Positions 43,873-52,524 of a DNA stretch of 64,000 nucleotides are shown one piece after another. Under the pieces are notes generated by a model. It saw nothing but the letters and a program-made list of their open reading frames with translations. It was not told the origin of the DNA and ran no database searches. This DNA is from Bacteroidales bacterium (GTDB lineage: Bacteria > Bacteroidota > Bacteroidia > Bacteroidales > VadinHA17), in contig JAIVHO010000034.1 of the NCBI GenBank assembly GCA_020201035.1, positions 147,577-211,576 of the forward strand. Direction: 5' to 3'. The translations under genes and the position numbers were made by a program. How positions within the stretch are numbered: position 1 is the stretch's first letter; the number at the start of each line of letters is the position of its first letter.

Positions 43873-46209
43873 TTATTTGGCGATAAAAAAGAAGGTCCCT
43901 TCTTCATGGGTTAACCCGCTTATCTGGCCAAATTTTGGTTTTTGCTGGTTATTGTTTGTCACCGCCAGGGTAACCTTTAATACTATCTCATCTATCGGAA
44001 TGCATGAATTGGTATTCCCTATCAGGGAGTTTGCAAAGGTGCGGGTAAACTGGCTGTCATCAGATGCCAGTTCCCGGTCTGCAGAAGCAAATACCTGCGA
44101 TGACTTCATCTGAGTTGCTTCCCAGTCGTCGCAGCTGCGGGGCACCGGCGACGAGCGCATGGCGGTGTAAAATCCGGGACCTGTCTCACATGCATCGGTT
44201 ACCACCAGCGTATGGGTCAGCAGGTTTACGTATGGCTGCATGGCGGCCTTCAGGGTATTAATATTAAAATATGTAAACTCATCATCCCTTTTGGCATCCA
44301 CGGGAATCCAGTAGCCCACCTCATTTGAAAATTTACCATGACCTGCATACCATATCAAAAGGGATTTTACCTGGTTGGAGGTGATAAGGTCTCTTAGCTC
44401 AAAGGAGAAGAAAAGTTCCATTTCGCTTTTTGTAAGATCTCTCTTATGGATAACATTATGAACCTGGTAATCCTCCAGCGCCCTCCTCATAAGATTCACA
44501 TCCTTGGCCGGACCATCAAGGGTTGCAAAGGTCTGATAATTGGAGTTTTCAACAAAAATAACCCAGGTCTTGCCCATCGGGTTTTCAGCGTTGAGAGTTG
44601 CACCCGCCCTGTTAAGTGTAAATTCTGTGATCCGGCGGTTTCCGAAATAATCCTCTGCAACAACAGAAATCTTCTTCTTGTTGAGTATATCTATTGATGC
44701 TGTAAAGGTAGGGTTAAACTCATCAACAGGATAACTTGCCGTTACACCTTCAATCATTATCGACTTTATCCTGCTCTCATCCGTTATCTTACCCTCAATA
44801 TAGACGCTTGAGGAGTTTGACTGGAGCGCAATCTCCCCGTTGTCATCAGCATAAGGTGCTATAATAGCAATTACCGGAGGAGTAGTCTCAGTCATAAATA
44901 CCTCATAGTCAAGTGCTGTAACATTATTGTATATGTCCTCGGCAACAATATTGAGTGTTTCAACATCCCTGATATCTACTGTTGACAGAAACTGGTAAAC
45001 ATCGTTACTCCCTTTCTCAAACAGTGACTCATTACCATTTATGGTAAGTGATTTAAGGTCACTTATCTCTTTAATTGATCCTGACACTACCACATCACGG
45101 GCATCACCCCTGATCTCAACACGCCTGCCGTCAATATTTGGAGTATTAAGGGTAATAACAGGGGGATTACTCTCCCTGTGCAGTTCATAAAGCCTCTCAT
45201 CAGCTTCCTTCATCAGCTTGCGTGCTCTCTGATCAAACTCTGACAGTTCAGTTATCCTGGCATAATCCCTGATAGCCTTATCCAGCTCCATCTGCATTTC
45301 ATATGAGTGTGCCCTGGCAAAATAGAGATCAGGATCACTGCTGTCAAGGGTTATAGCTCTTGTGAAATCATTTATGGCGTTGGAATGCTGGTTGAACTCC
45401 TGATAGTAGCCTCCGCGTGTAGCATAATGCTCCGGGTTATCAGGTTCAATAAGTATATTTCTGGAGATATCATTAAGGGCTGAAGGGTAATCAAGTTTCT
45501 TTACAAAAATCCGGCTCCTGACGCTGTACGCCTTGGTATTGCGGTCATCTTCCGCAATCAGATAATCAACATGTTCTGTGGCTCCCTCAAGATCGCCGGT
45601 CCTTATCAGCAGGTCGGCTAATGCCAGTCGCGCCGGTTCATATCGCTTATTTTTTGAAACAGCCTTCTCATAATCCTTTTTGGCACGTATATCATTATTT
45701 AGTCTTTCAAAGGCAAGTCCTCTCTGGTACAGATTCACATCATTCTCCCTGAACAGAAGAGCAGTATCAGATGTTCCCAGTGCAAGGTCATAATATCCCA
45801 GTTCAAGCAGGGCACGCACTTTTTCCGGATAGAGGCGTTCTTCCCTCTTTGCCAGTGTGCTTGCATAATTGAGATGCCTGAGAGCTTCATCATACCTGCC
45901 CATACTGTTACATACCCTGCCTGTCATATAGAGCACATCAATATCCTTTGCATCAAATACCCTTGCCCTCTCCAGGTCATTATAAGCTTCTTCATATCTC
46001 CCCATCTCCTCAAAAGCTCCTGCCCTGGCAAGATATCCGCCTATATCTGAAGGCTTTAAAGCAATGGCCTGGGTGTACTGTACAACAGCATCCTCATACT
46101 TGCCGCTTTTCATAAAGGCATCTCCAGCCCTCAGAAACTTCTTTGCATTCTGACCGTAACCTGACATTGTCAGGGTTACCATTACCAGCAATAAGAGAAT
46201 CCGTTTCAT
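43873..46209 (-). CDS. Exported TPR-repeat protein with C-terminal caspase-like (C14) peptidase domain
   Basis: A 778-residue protein. Residues 1-20 are a signal peptide, so the protein acts outside the cytoplasm. TPR repeats occupy about 21-340 (e.g. AFMKSGKYEDAVVQYTQAIA, then NAINDFTRAITLDSSDPDLY). Two Ig-like or cadherin-like beta domains follow (about 350-440 and 444-535; PPVITLNTP and PPVIAIIAP open them). The caspase-like domain (546-778) has the catalytic His624 in WYAGHGKF and Cys674 in VVTDACETGP; the chain opens with KTWVIFVENSNYQTFATLDGP. The dyad is intact, so proteolysis is likely. It is the first gene of a pair with the propeller/SpoIIE phosphatase. Targets are unknown. Confidence 0.9.
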   Translation of the reverse strand: MKRILLLLVMVTLTMSGYGQNAKKFLRAGDAFMKSGKYEDAVVQYTQAIALKPSDIGGYLARAGAFEEMGRYEEAYNDLERARVFDAKDIDVLYMTGRVCNSMGRYDEALRHLNYASTLAKREERLYPEKVRALLELGYYDLALGTSDTALLFRENDVNLYQRGLAFERLNNDIRAKKDYEKAVSKNKRYEPARLALADLLIRTGDLEGATEHVDYLIAEDDRNTKAYSVRSRIFVKKLDYPSALNDISRNILIEPDNPEHYATRGGYYQEFNQHSNAINDFTRAITLDSSDPDLYFARAHSYEMQMELDKAIRDYARITELSEFDQRARKLMKEADERLYELHRESNPPVITLNTPNIDGRRVEIRGDARDVVVSGSIKEISDLKSLTINGNESLFEKGSNDVYQFLSTVDIRDVETLNIVAEDIYNNVTALDYEVFMTETTPPVIAIIAPYADDNGEIALQSNSSSVYIEGKITDESRIKSIMIEGVTASYPVDEFNPTFTASIDILNKKKISVVAEDYFGNRRITEFTLNRAGATLNAENPMGKTWVIFVENSNYQTFATLDGPAKDVNLMRRALEDYQVHNVIHKRDLTKSEMELFFSFELRDLITSNQVKSLLIWYAGHGKFSNEVGYWIPVDAKRDDEFTYFNINTLKAAMQPYVNLLTHTLVVTDACETGPGFYTAMRSSPVPRSCDDWEATQMKSSQVFASADRELASDDSQFTRTFANSLIGNTNSCIPIDEIVLKVTLAVTNNNQQKPKFGQISGLTHEEGTFFFIAK

Positions 46210-46416
46210 CCGTTTAAAATTTTCAAGTTATCGTTAATATTACTTCAAAATTTGAGAACGGATGTAACCGCTCCGCTCTCACATGAACTTATTTTAATCA
46301 TGCTTGTTTATGAAATTTTGATTAAAAAAGTTCATGTTCGTTTCATACTTTTGCTATTTTAATATTTCTATCTGTGTAACTACAATATGGTAACCTATTT
46401 ACGTTATAAAGGATAT
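46210..46416. other. Leader region of the caspase-phosphatase operon
   Basis: 207 bp between the caspase gene start and the ribD stop. Transcription from the box at 46417-46424 would give an untranslated leader of about 200 nt that contains the structured element at 46266-46347. No open frame is evident. Confidence 0.5.
46266..46347 (-). repeat. Structured intergenic element, copy B (18-bp hairpin with conserved flanks)
   Basis: Arms 46282-46300 and 46319-46336 pair over 18 bp with a single bulged A and an 18-nt loop. Flanks match copy A (10730-10811), and the total length is the same. It is 57 nt upstream of the caspase gene ATG. Confidence 0.7.
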
Positions 46417-46424
46417 CAAAGTTA
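46417..46424 (-). promoter_or_regulatory. Candidate promoter box for the caspase-phosphatase operon (TAACTTTG)
   Basis: A perfect TAnnTTTG on the minus strand, overlapping the last bases of ribD and 208 nt upstream of the caspase gene. Confidence 0.4.
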
Positions 46425-47501
46425 CATATTTTTACTTAAAGTGCTGCTTACTGCCGGGGGTCTGTGAATTTCAAGCCTGCTTGCCTCAAATCCTATACTC
46501 TGAATGATTTTTCCCTGCAGCTCAGGAGCCTTCAGTCCGGCACCAAAATTCCTGTAACCCCTGAATATTCTTGCCTCATCCCACAACCCGGCATCAATAA
46601 ACTGACCCAGCAGGTTTGCTCCACCCTCCACCATAACACTCTGTATCTCTCTTCTGTGCAACTCTTTCAGCGCCTCCTCAATAGTCGATTTCCTGTCTCT
46701 TGTCCTGAAAAAATCAATACCCTGCTCTACTTCATTCTCCCATGGCGAGAAGAGAATTACCGGAGAGCCCTCCCCGCTGAACATCCGATATCCGGCAAGC
46801 CGCTCAGGTGAATCACTTATCACAACCCTGACAGGATCAATCCCGCTCCAGTGTCTTACATTAAGCAACGGGTCATCATTGCAGAGTGTATTTTCGCCGA
46901 TTACCACAGCATGCTCCTCGCTCCTCCATTTATGCACCAGAATGCGCTCCGGGTTTCCTGTAATCCAGTTGGGACCTTTCGGCATTCCCGGATTTCTCTC
47001 GGCATCAAAAAATCCATCCGAGGTAACAGCCCATTTAAGCACAATCCATGGCCTGCCCTTTTCATGCCAGGTGAAAAAGCGTCTGTTTACCTTTCTGCAC
47101 TCCTTCTCAAGCACCCCTTCAACCACCTGGCATCCACCCGATTTCAATATCTCAATACCGCGTCCTGACACCTTCCGGCTGGTATCACGTGTTCCGATGA
47201 TTACCCTTCGGAAACCCTCGCGAACAATCATTTCAGCGCATGGTGGAGTACGGCCGTGGTGTGAACAGGGCTCCAGGGTAACATAGATATCAGACCCGGG
47301 AATAAGCGAGCGCTCTTTTACCCTGCTCAGCGCAACCACTTCAGCATGTGGCTCCCCTGCCCGTGAATGAAACCCCTCACCTATGACCCGGTCATTATGT
47401 ACTATTACAGCACCTACGAGCGGATTGGGTCTGGTATTACCGCCTGCCATCAGTGCCAGCTCCAGTGCCCTGAGCATATATTTTGGATCATACTCCCTCA
47501 T
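46422..47501 (-). CDS. ribD: Bifunctional riboflavin biosynthesis deaminase/reductase RibD
   Basis: A 359-residue RibD. The N-terminal deaminase has the zinc motifs HAEVVAL and EPCSHHGRTPPC; the C-terminal reductase has WVLKWA-like substrate contacts (PWIVLKWAVTSDGF), VVIGENTLCNDDPLLNVR and MVEGGANLLGQFI. It catalyses deamination and side-chain reduction of the pyrimidine intermediate in riboflavin synthesis. The ATG at 47501 (MREYDPKYML) is preferred: the longer form from 47531 has its ATG directly abutting the divergent prmC ATG, leaving no room for either gene's leader. It is divergent from prmC. Confidence 0.93.
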   Translation of the reverse strand: MREYDPKYMLRALELALMAGGNTRPNPLVGAVIVHNDRVIGEGFHSRAGEPHAEVVALSRVKERSLIPGSDIYVTLEPCSHHGRTPPCAEMIVREGFRRVIIGTRDTSRKVSGRGIEILKSGGCQVVEGVLEKECRKVNRRFFTWHEKGRPWIVLKWAVTSDGFFDAERNPGMPKGPNWITGNPERILVHKWRSEEHAVVIGENTLCNDDPLLNVRHWSGIDPVRVVISDSPERLAGYRMFSGEGSPVILFSPWENEVEQGIDFFRTRDRKSTIEEALKELHRREIQSVMVEGGANLLGQFIDAGLWDEARIFRGYRNFGAGLKAPELQGKIIQSIGFEASRLEIHRPPAVSSTLSKNM

Positions 47502-47531
47502 CTCTGCATCATTTGTATTAATTTTGTACAT

Positions 47532-48386
47532 ATGACAACCTCAAATCACACAATCAGGGATTGCCGCAACCTGATTGCCACGGAGCTGGGAAGACTCTAT
47601 CCCTCCGGGGAGATCAGGGCAATGACATCCATTATCCTCACTCACCTTACAGGCCGTTCCTCCTCATCATTGCTTGCCGATCCGTCATACAGGGTACCGG
47701 ATCAGGCATGGCATAAAATTAACCAAATATGTGATGATCTGAAACTCTATAAACCATTGCAGTATATTCTTGGTTTTACTGAGTTTTACGGCAGGAGGTT
47801 TAAGGTGAGCCCGGATGTGCTGATTCCAAGACCTGAAACGGAGGAACTGGCAGAACTGGTTATCAGTGAAAACAGTGAGCCGGGACTTAGGGTGCTTGAT
47901 ATAGGAACAGGTTCGGGAGTACTGGCGGTGACACTCGCTCTGGGAATGGATAACCCTGCTGTCTCTGCATTGGACATCGATATCGGAGCACTGGCTGTTG
48001 CAGCTGAAAATGCCGCTGCCCATGGTGCAGATATTATCTTCTCCCGATCCGATATTCTTAACCCTGCTCCCGGCAACTCTTCCTTTGACCTGATTGTCAG
48101 CAACCCCCCTTATATAAGGGAATCGGAAAAAGCCCTTATTTCCCGTAATGTTCTGGATTACGAACCTCATCACGCGCTTTTTGTACCCGACAGTAACCCG
48201 CTGATGTTTTACAAGGCTATTTTCTCCTACGCCGGCAAACACCTGACAGAGGGAGGAAAAATATATCTTGAGATAAATGAAGCCCTGGGCAGGGAAACCG
48301 AACTGATTGCATGGGAGTTGGGCTACAGCACTACAAGGATAGTAAGTGATATTAACGGAAAAGAGAGATTTATAGCTGCAGAATGA
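47532..48386 (+). CDS. prmC: Peptide chain release factor N5-glutamine methyltransferase
   Basis: A 284-residue PrmC (HemK). The N-terminal helical domain contains LQYILGFTEFYGRRFKVSPD, followed by IPRPETEEL; the SAM site has LDIGTGSGVLAVTLA and the catalytic SNPPYI. It methylates the GGQ glutamine of RF1 and RF2. The start at 47532 (MTTSNHTIRDCRNLI) fits homologues; upstream in-frame codons encode a Cys/Ile/Tyr-rich stretch without similarity. A TAATTTTG box at 47519-47526 sits so close that the transcript would be leaderless or nearly so. It overlaps recX by 4 nt; RF2 itself is encoded at 54503-55598. Confidence 0.93.
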   Translation: MTTSNHTIRDCRNLIATELGRLYPSGEIRAMTSIILTHLTGRSSSSLLADPSYRVPDQAWHKINQICDDLKLYKPLQYILGFTEFYGRRFKVSPDVLIPRPETEELAELVISENSEPGLRVLDIGTGSGVLAVTLALGMDNPAVSALDIDIGALAVAAENAAAHGADIIFSRSDILNPAPGNSSFDLIVSNPPYIRESEKALISRNVLDYEPHHALFVPDSNPLMFYKAIFSYAGKHLTEGGKIYLEINEALGRETELIAWELGYSTTRIVSDINGKERFIAAE

Positions 48387-48862
48387 ACAGAGAGAAATAT
48401 AACAGAGCCCTTCAGAAGGCGATGGCCCTTTGCAGCAGATCAGAAAAGTGTGTTAAGGACATACGGGATAAGCTTGACTCCTGGGATATCACCGATCCCG
48501 GATCAATTGAAAAACTTATATCCGAGCTGAAAAAGGAGGGTTTTATTGATGAGAGAAGGTATGCCTTTGCCTATGCCCGTGAGAAGCACCGTTTCAACAG
48601 GTGGGGAAAAAGAAAGATCTCCCTTATGCTGGGCTCAAAGGGGATAGAGAGGGAGTTAGTTGGCGAGGCCCTGGAAGCGATTGATCCCGGTGAGTACCGT
48701 GAGACCCTGAAAAACGACCTTCTCAAAAAGAGATCCTCAGTAAAGGCTGTTAACCAGTATGATCTTAAGGGTAAGCTGATCAGGTTTGCTGCCGCCCGGG
48801 GTTATGAGAATGATCTTATCTGGTCAGTTATAGATGAGGTTATCGATAATAAAATCCGTTAA
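48383..48862 (+). CDS. recX: Regulatory protein RecX
   Basis: A 159-residue RecX of normal length with three tandem helical repeats: ALCSRSEKCVKDIRDKLDSW, then GFIDERRYAFAYAREKHRFNRWG and KRKISLMLGSKGI, and a C-terminal KLIRFAAARGYENDLIWSVI. RecX binds inside the RecA filament and limits its growth. The ATG overlaps the prmC stop (ATGA), so it is translationally coupled to prmC; recA is not in the window. Confidence 0.9.
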   Translation: MNREKYNRALQKAMALCSRSEKCVKDIRDKLDSWDITDPGSIEKLISELKKEGFIDERRYAFAYAREKHRFNRWGKRKISLMLGSKGIERELVGEALEAIDPGEYRETLKNDLLKKRSSVKAVNQYDLKGKLIRFAAARGYENDLIWSVIDEVIDNKIR

Positions 48863-48971
48863 ATTTCTGTCTGAATAACTCCTCCGGCACCCGATCCGCG
48901 GTTTTGCCATTCAGCATCACAATGCGATGGTTGAGAGAACCATTTATCTGATGAAACTGCTCCTTCCTGAA

Positions 48972-49058
48972 TTAACCGATGATAAAGATAGCAGCAATCA
49001 CTGCGGCCAGTACAATATTGATTATAAAATATGACCCCGGACCGGAAGATTCTGTCAC
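48972..49058 (-). CDS. Possible 28-residue single-helix membrane peptide
   Basis: A GTG at 49058 overlaps the stop of the DUF4190-like gene in a GTGA arrangement, and 28 codons follow to a TAA at 48972. The peptide opens MTESSGPGSYFIINIV and is otherwise one hydrophobic helix. Coupling to the upstream membrane protein and the clean hydrophobic profile support it, but its small size means it could be chance. Confidence 0.4.
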   Translation of the reverse strand: MTESSGPGSYFIINIVLAAVIAAIFIIG

Positions 49059-49597
49059 TTTATATTTGAGGTGTCAGGTTTTGTCCCCTTAATGGTGTCA
49101 GGTTTTGTCTCCTTAAGTGTATCAGGCTTGTCAAGCTTATCCAGTTTTTCAAGCTTATCAAGCTTATCGAGTAGCTCCTGCCTGTTGGAGGAAGCGTTTA
49201 TCTCGATCTTTTCATCTCCCTCCTCAATGGTTATCCTCAGATTGCCATCCTCAATCTCCCTGAGCACATCATCCTGGATATCGGTAACAATCTTTTCAAT
49301 TCTTTTCCCAAAGCCGTCTGCATTATTTGAAATGCCCACAACAACGGCAATCTGCACTATAGCCACAAAAAGGGCAATAACGCCGACTACCAGTCCGCCC
49401 GTATTAAGCCCCCTGTGAGGACTCCCGGCCCGCGATGCCTGAGAGAGCCCGATGGCACCCAGCACAACGGCAACCACTGATGTAAAGATTGCCAGTATAC
49501 CCACGCAGGGGATAAATGCCACAACAAAACTTATTATCCCCATTATAAGGGCTGCTATTCCAAGGCCCTGTCCGCTGTTTCTGTTTACTTCTTCCAT
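49055..49597 (-). CDS. DUF4190-like two-helix membrane protein with Lys/Asp repeat tail
   Basis: A 180-residue protein. The N-terminal half has two or three hydrophobic segments typical of DUF4190 (LGIAALIMGIISFVVAFIPC, VVAVVLGAIGLSQASR, GGLVVGVIALFVAIVQ) with the glycine-rich turn AGSPHRGLNTGG. The C-terminal half is hydrophilic: residues about 140-180 are short repeats LDKLDKLEKLDKLDKPDT then KPDTIKGTKPDT, likely slippage products. Function is unknown; such proteins are small integral membrane proteins. Its stop overlaps a possible 28-residue peptide gene. Confidence 0.75.
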   Translation of the reverse strand: MEEVNRNSGQGLGIAALIMGIISFVVAFIPCVGILAIFTSVVAVVLGAIGLSQASRAGSPHRGLNTGGLVVGVIALFVAIVQIAVVVGISNNADGFGKRIEKIVTDIQDDVLREIEDGNLRITIEEGDEKIEINASSNRQELLDKLDKLEKLDKLDKPDTLKETKPDTIKGTKPDTSNIK

Positions 49598-49627
49598 GAT
49601 TCCGAAATATTATCCTGTTATCTCTGA

Positions 49628-50167
49628 TTACCTCTTTTTCAGGATATTTATCATATCCCTCTCTAAAGACGTCTCCGGATATTCAATGATGCGTCCCTTC
49701 TCAACTTTGTTAATATAAAAGATAAAGGTGGGTACACGTTCTATTCCCAGTTCCGCGTAACTGTCGAGCGGCGCCTCCTTGTAGCTGTCTACTCCTATAA
49801 AGGTTATATTATCAGTGTTGTAATCCAGCCCTTCTACTATCTTCATAAACCGGGGCACCTCTCTTCGGCTGTCAGAACACCAGGTACCCAGAACCACTGT
49901 TACATTAACCTCATTGAGTGTCAGCTCCCTCAGTTCTGCCATTGCATCCGCATCCGGCACAAAGTTGTCGAACCGTTGCTGGTACCATAAGCTATGCGGA
50001 TAAATTGTAAGATCATCAATGGTAAAGTACCCCAGCAGCCAGGTTGTGGGATCGGCCCAATCCGGTACTGTCTGGTCAGTCACTGCCTGCCGTTCCTGAC
50101 CATACGCAGATCCGGCTAAAAGAGTGATAAACAGCAAAACCGTAAGCAGGGGTAATAATTTCCTCAT
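49628..50167 (-). CDS. Exported thioredoxin-fold protein lacking the second active-site cysteine
   Basis: A 179-residue protein with a signal peptide (1-24, ending AYGQ). The thioredoxin fold is shown by VTVVLGTWCSDSRREVPRF and a cis-proline loop GIERVPTFIFYI. The motif is WCSDS instead of WCxxC, so it has a single active-site cysteine and cannot form the usual intramolecular disulfide; it may act by a monothiol route or have lost redox function. The N-terminal part (residues 35-85) is an aromatic-rich segment without known motif. It ends 30 nt after the DUF4190 gene start and may be unrelated. Confidence 0.82.
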   Translation of the reverse strand: MRKLLPLLTVLLFITLLAGSAYGQERQAVTDQTVPDWADPTTWLLGYFTIDDLTIYPHSLWYQQRFDNFVPDADAMAELRELTLNEVNVTVVLGTWCSDSRREVPRFMKIVEGLDYNTDNITFIGVDSYKEAPLDSYAELGIERVPTFIFYINKVEKGRIIEYPETSLERDMINILKKR

Positions 50168-50348
50168 AGGGTAAAGATATCTTCATTTAGCTTACGCAAT
50201 ATATAAAAGAAGATTCAAAAAACAAGAACCCTGAAACAGGAGAGCTGTATGCTGCATGAGATATCCTTCCCGTCAGGGATCAGGTATAACCATTCAGCGA
50301 TAAATCCCTTTTCACTGAGATAATCATCACCGGGTGATACTCTTCCTG

Positions 50349-52511
50349 CTACTCACCAGCCGCTTCAATCAATATTTTAAGTATTGCCTTAGCCGCTCCG
50401 GCAACTGATGATCCCGGGCCAAAAATAGCGGCTACTCCGGCATCATACAGAAACTGGTAATCCTGTGATGGAATTACTCCCCCGGCAACAACAAGGATAT
50501 CCTCCCTGCCCAGCTTTTTCAGCTCTTCGATAACCTGTGGCACCAGTATTTTATGTCCGGCCGCAAGGCTTGATACTCCCAGCACATGAACATCATTCTC
50601 CACTGCCTGTCGTGCTGCTTCTGCGGGAGTCTGGAACAGGGGCCCGATATCAACATCAAAGCCTATATCAGCATAGCCTGTTGACACCACCTTGGCACCG
50701 CGGTCATGACCATCCTGTCCCATCTTGGCCACCATTATCCTGGGCTGACGCCCCTGGCTGGCTGCAAACACAGAGGCCAGTTTTTTTGCCTCCTCAAAAT
50801 CATCATTCGACTTATATTCAGACGAGTAAACACCGGAAATAGATCTTATCACAGCTTTATACCTCCCTTTTATTTTTTCACATGCAGTGGAAATCTCGCC
50901 GAGGGTAGCCCTCTTCTGAGCAGCGATAATTGCCAGATCAAGCAGATTACCCTGACCTGTTTCCACAGCTCTGGTAATATTATCAAGAGCAGCTTTACAC
51001 TCCTCCTCATTTCTTTCATCCTTCAGTTTCTTTAGCCTCCTGATCTGTGAGCCACGTACAGCACTGTTATCAATATCGAGTATCTCAAGAGGATCCTCCT
51101 TTTCAAGCCTGTACCTGTTGGTTCCCACGATGGTCTGCATACCTGAATCTATCCTTGCCTGTGCCCTTGCGGCAGCCTCCTCTATGCGCATCTTGGGAAT
51201 ACCTGATTCAATTGCTTTTGCCATTCCTCCCAGCTCTTCCACCTCCTCTATCAGCTTCCATGCCCTGTGGGCAATCTCATGGGTAAGGGTCTCCACATAG
51301 TATGATCCTGCCCAGGGGTCTATTGCCCTGCAGATATCAGTCTCTTCCTGGATATAGATCTGGGTGTTTCTTGCTATCCTGGCTGAAAATTCCGTTGGCA
51401 GGGCAATTGCCTCATCAAGGGCATTGGTGTGCAGGCTCTGGGTATGTCCCAGTGCTGCTGCCATTGCCTCAATACATGTACGGCCTACGTTATTGAAGGG
51501 ATCCTGTTCGGTCAGACTCCAGCCGGAGGTTTGTGAATGTGTCCTGAGGGCCAGTGATTTAGGATTTTGGGGGTTAAACTGCTTTACGATCCGGGCCCAC
51601 AGCATCCTGGCAGCCCTCATCTTTGCTATCTCCATAAAATGGTTCATCCCTATTGCCCAGAAGAATGATAGCCGGGGCGCAAAAGAGTCTATATCAAGAC
51701 CTGCAGCCAGCCCGGTACGCAGATATTCAAGTCCGTCCGCAAGGGTATATGCCAGCTCAATGTCACAGGTGGCACCGGCCTCCTGCATATGGTATCCTGA
51801 GATACTTATTGAGTTGAACTTTGGCATATTGCGTGATGTATACTCAAAAATATCGGCGATGATCTTCATTGAGAATTCCGGTGGATATATATAGGTATTC
51901 CGCACCATAAACTCCTTCAGGATATCATTCTGTATTGTACCGGAGAGTTCATCGAGTCGTGCTCCCTGTTCCAGTGCCGCCACAATATAGAATGCCATTA
52001 CCGGCAGCACCGCCCCGTTCATGGTCATTGATACCGACATCTTATTAAGCGGGATATTGTCAAACAGTATCTTCATATCCAGGATGGAGTCAACAGCCAC
52101 CCCTGCCTTGCCCACATCACCCTCTACCCTCTCGTGGTCAGAATCATATCCCCTGTGGGTAGCCAGGTCAAAAGCCACCGATAAACCTTTTTGTCCGGCC
52201 GCCAGGTTGCGTCTGTAAAAAGCATTTGACTCCTCTGCGGTGGAGAACCCGGCGTACTGCCTTACTGTCCACGGCCTCATGGCATACATCCCTGAATAGG
52301 GCCCCTGCAGGTATGGCGGCAGTCCGGCCGCATAGCCAAGATGTTCCATCCCCTCAAGATCCTTTTCGGTATATACCCCCTTTACAGGTATCTGCTCGGG
52401 AGTGATCCAGCTCTTCTCTATTCCTGCAGCCTCTGTCCATTCGGCAGCATCAGTCCCTTTTGCGGCAATACTGCCTATATTTTCTTTATTGAATTTTGGT
52501 CTCATAATCAA
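50349..52511 (-). CDS. mutB: Methylmalonyl-CoA mutase large (alpha) subunit
   Basis: A 720-residue catalytic subunit. The N-terminal TIM-barrel includes [20 protein letters not shown] and [33 protein letters not shown] binds substrate. The C-terminal B12 domain has the DxHxxG motif D600-G-H602-D-R-G605 with the histidine that coordinates cobalt. It interconverts succinyl-CoA and methylmalonyl-CoA, a key step in propionate formation or breakdown. It lies 13 nt after mutA on the same strand, the usual small-large heterodimer order. The ATPase chaperone MeaB and epimerase are not in the window. Confidence 0.97.
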   Translation of the reverse strand: MIMRPKFNKENIGSIAAKGTDAAEWTEAAGIEKSWITPEQIPVKGVYTEKDLEGMEHLGYAAGLPPYLQGPYSGMYAMRPWTVRQYAGFSTAEESNAFYRRNLAAGQKGLSVAFDLATHRGYDSDHERVEGDVGKAGVAVDSILDMKILFDNIPLNKMSVSMTMNGAVLPVMAFYIVAALEQGARLDELSGTIQNDILKEFMVRNTYIYPPEFSMKIIADIFEYTSRNMPKFNSISISGYHMQEAGATCDIELAYTLADGLEYLRTGLAAGLDIDSFAPRLSFFWAIGMNHFMEIAKMRAARMLWARIVKQFNPQNPKSLALRTHSQTSGWSLTEQDPFNNVGRTCIEAMAAALGHTQSLHTNALDEAIALPTEFSARIARNTQIYIQEETDICRAIDPWAGSYYVETLTHEIAHRAWKLIEEVEELGGMAKAIESGIPKMRIEEAAARAQARIDSGMQTIVGTNRYRLEKEDPLEILDIDNSAVRGSQIRRLKKLKDERNEEECKAALDNITRAVETGQGNLLDLAIIAAQKRATLGEISTACEKIKGRYKAVIRSISGVYSSEYKSNDDFEEAKKLASVFAASQGRQPRIMVAKMGQDGHDRGAKVVSTGYADIGFDVDIGPLFQTPAEAARQAVENDVHVLGVSSLAAGHKILVPQVIEELKKLGREDILVVAGGVIPSQDYQFLYDAGVAAIFGPGSSVAGAAKAILKILIEAAGE

Positions 52512-52524
52512 TGTTTTAACCCCT

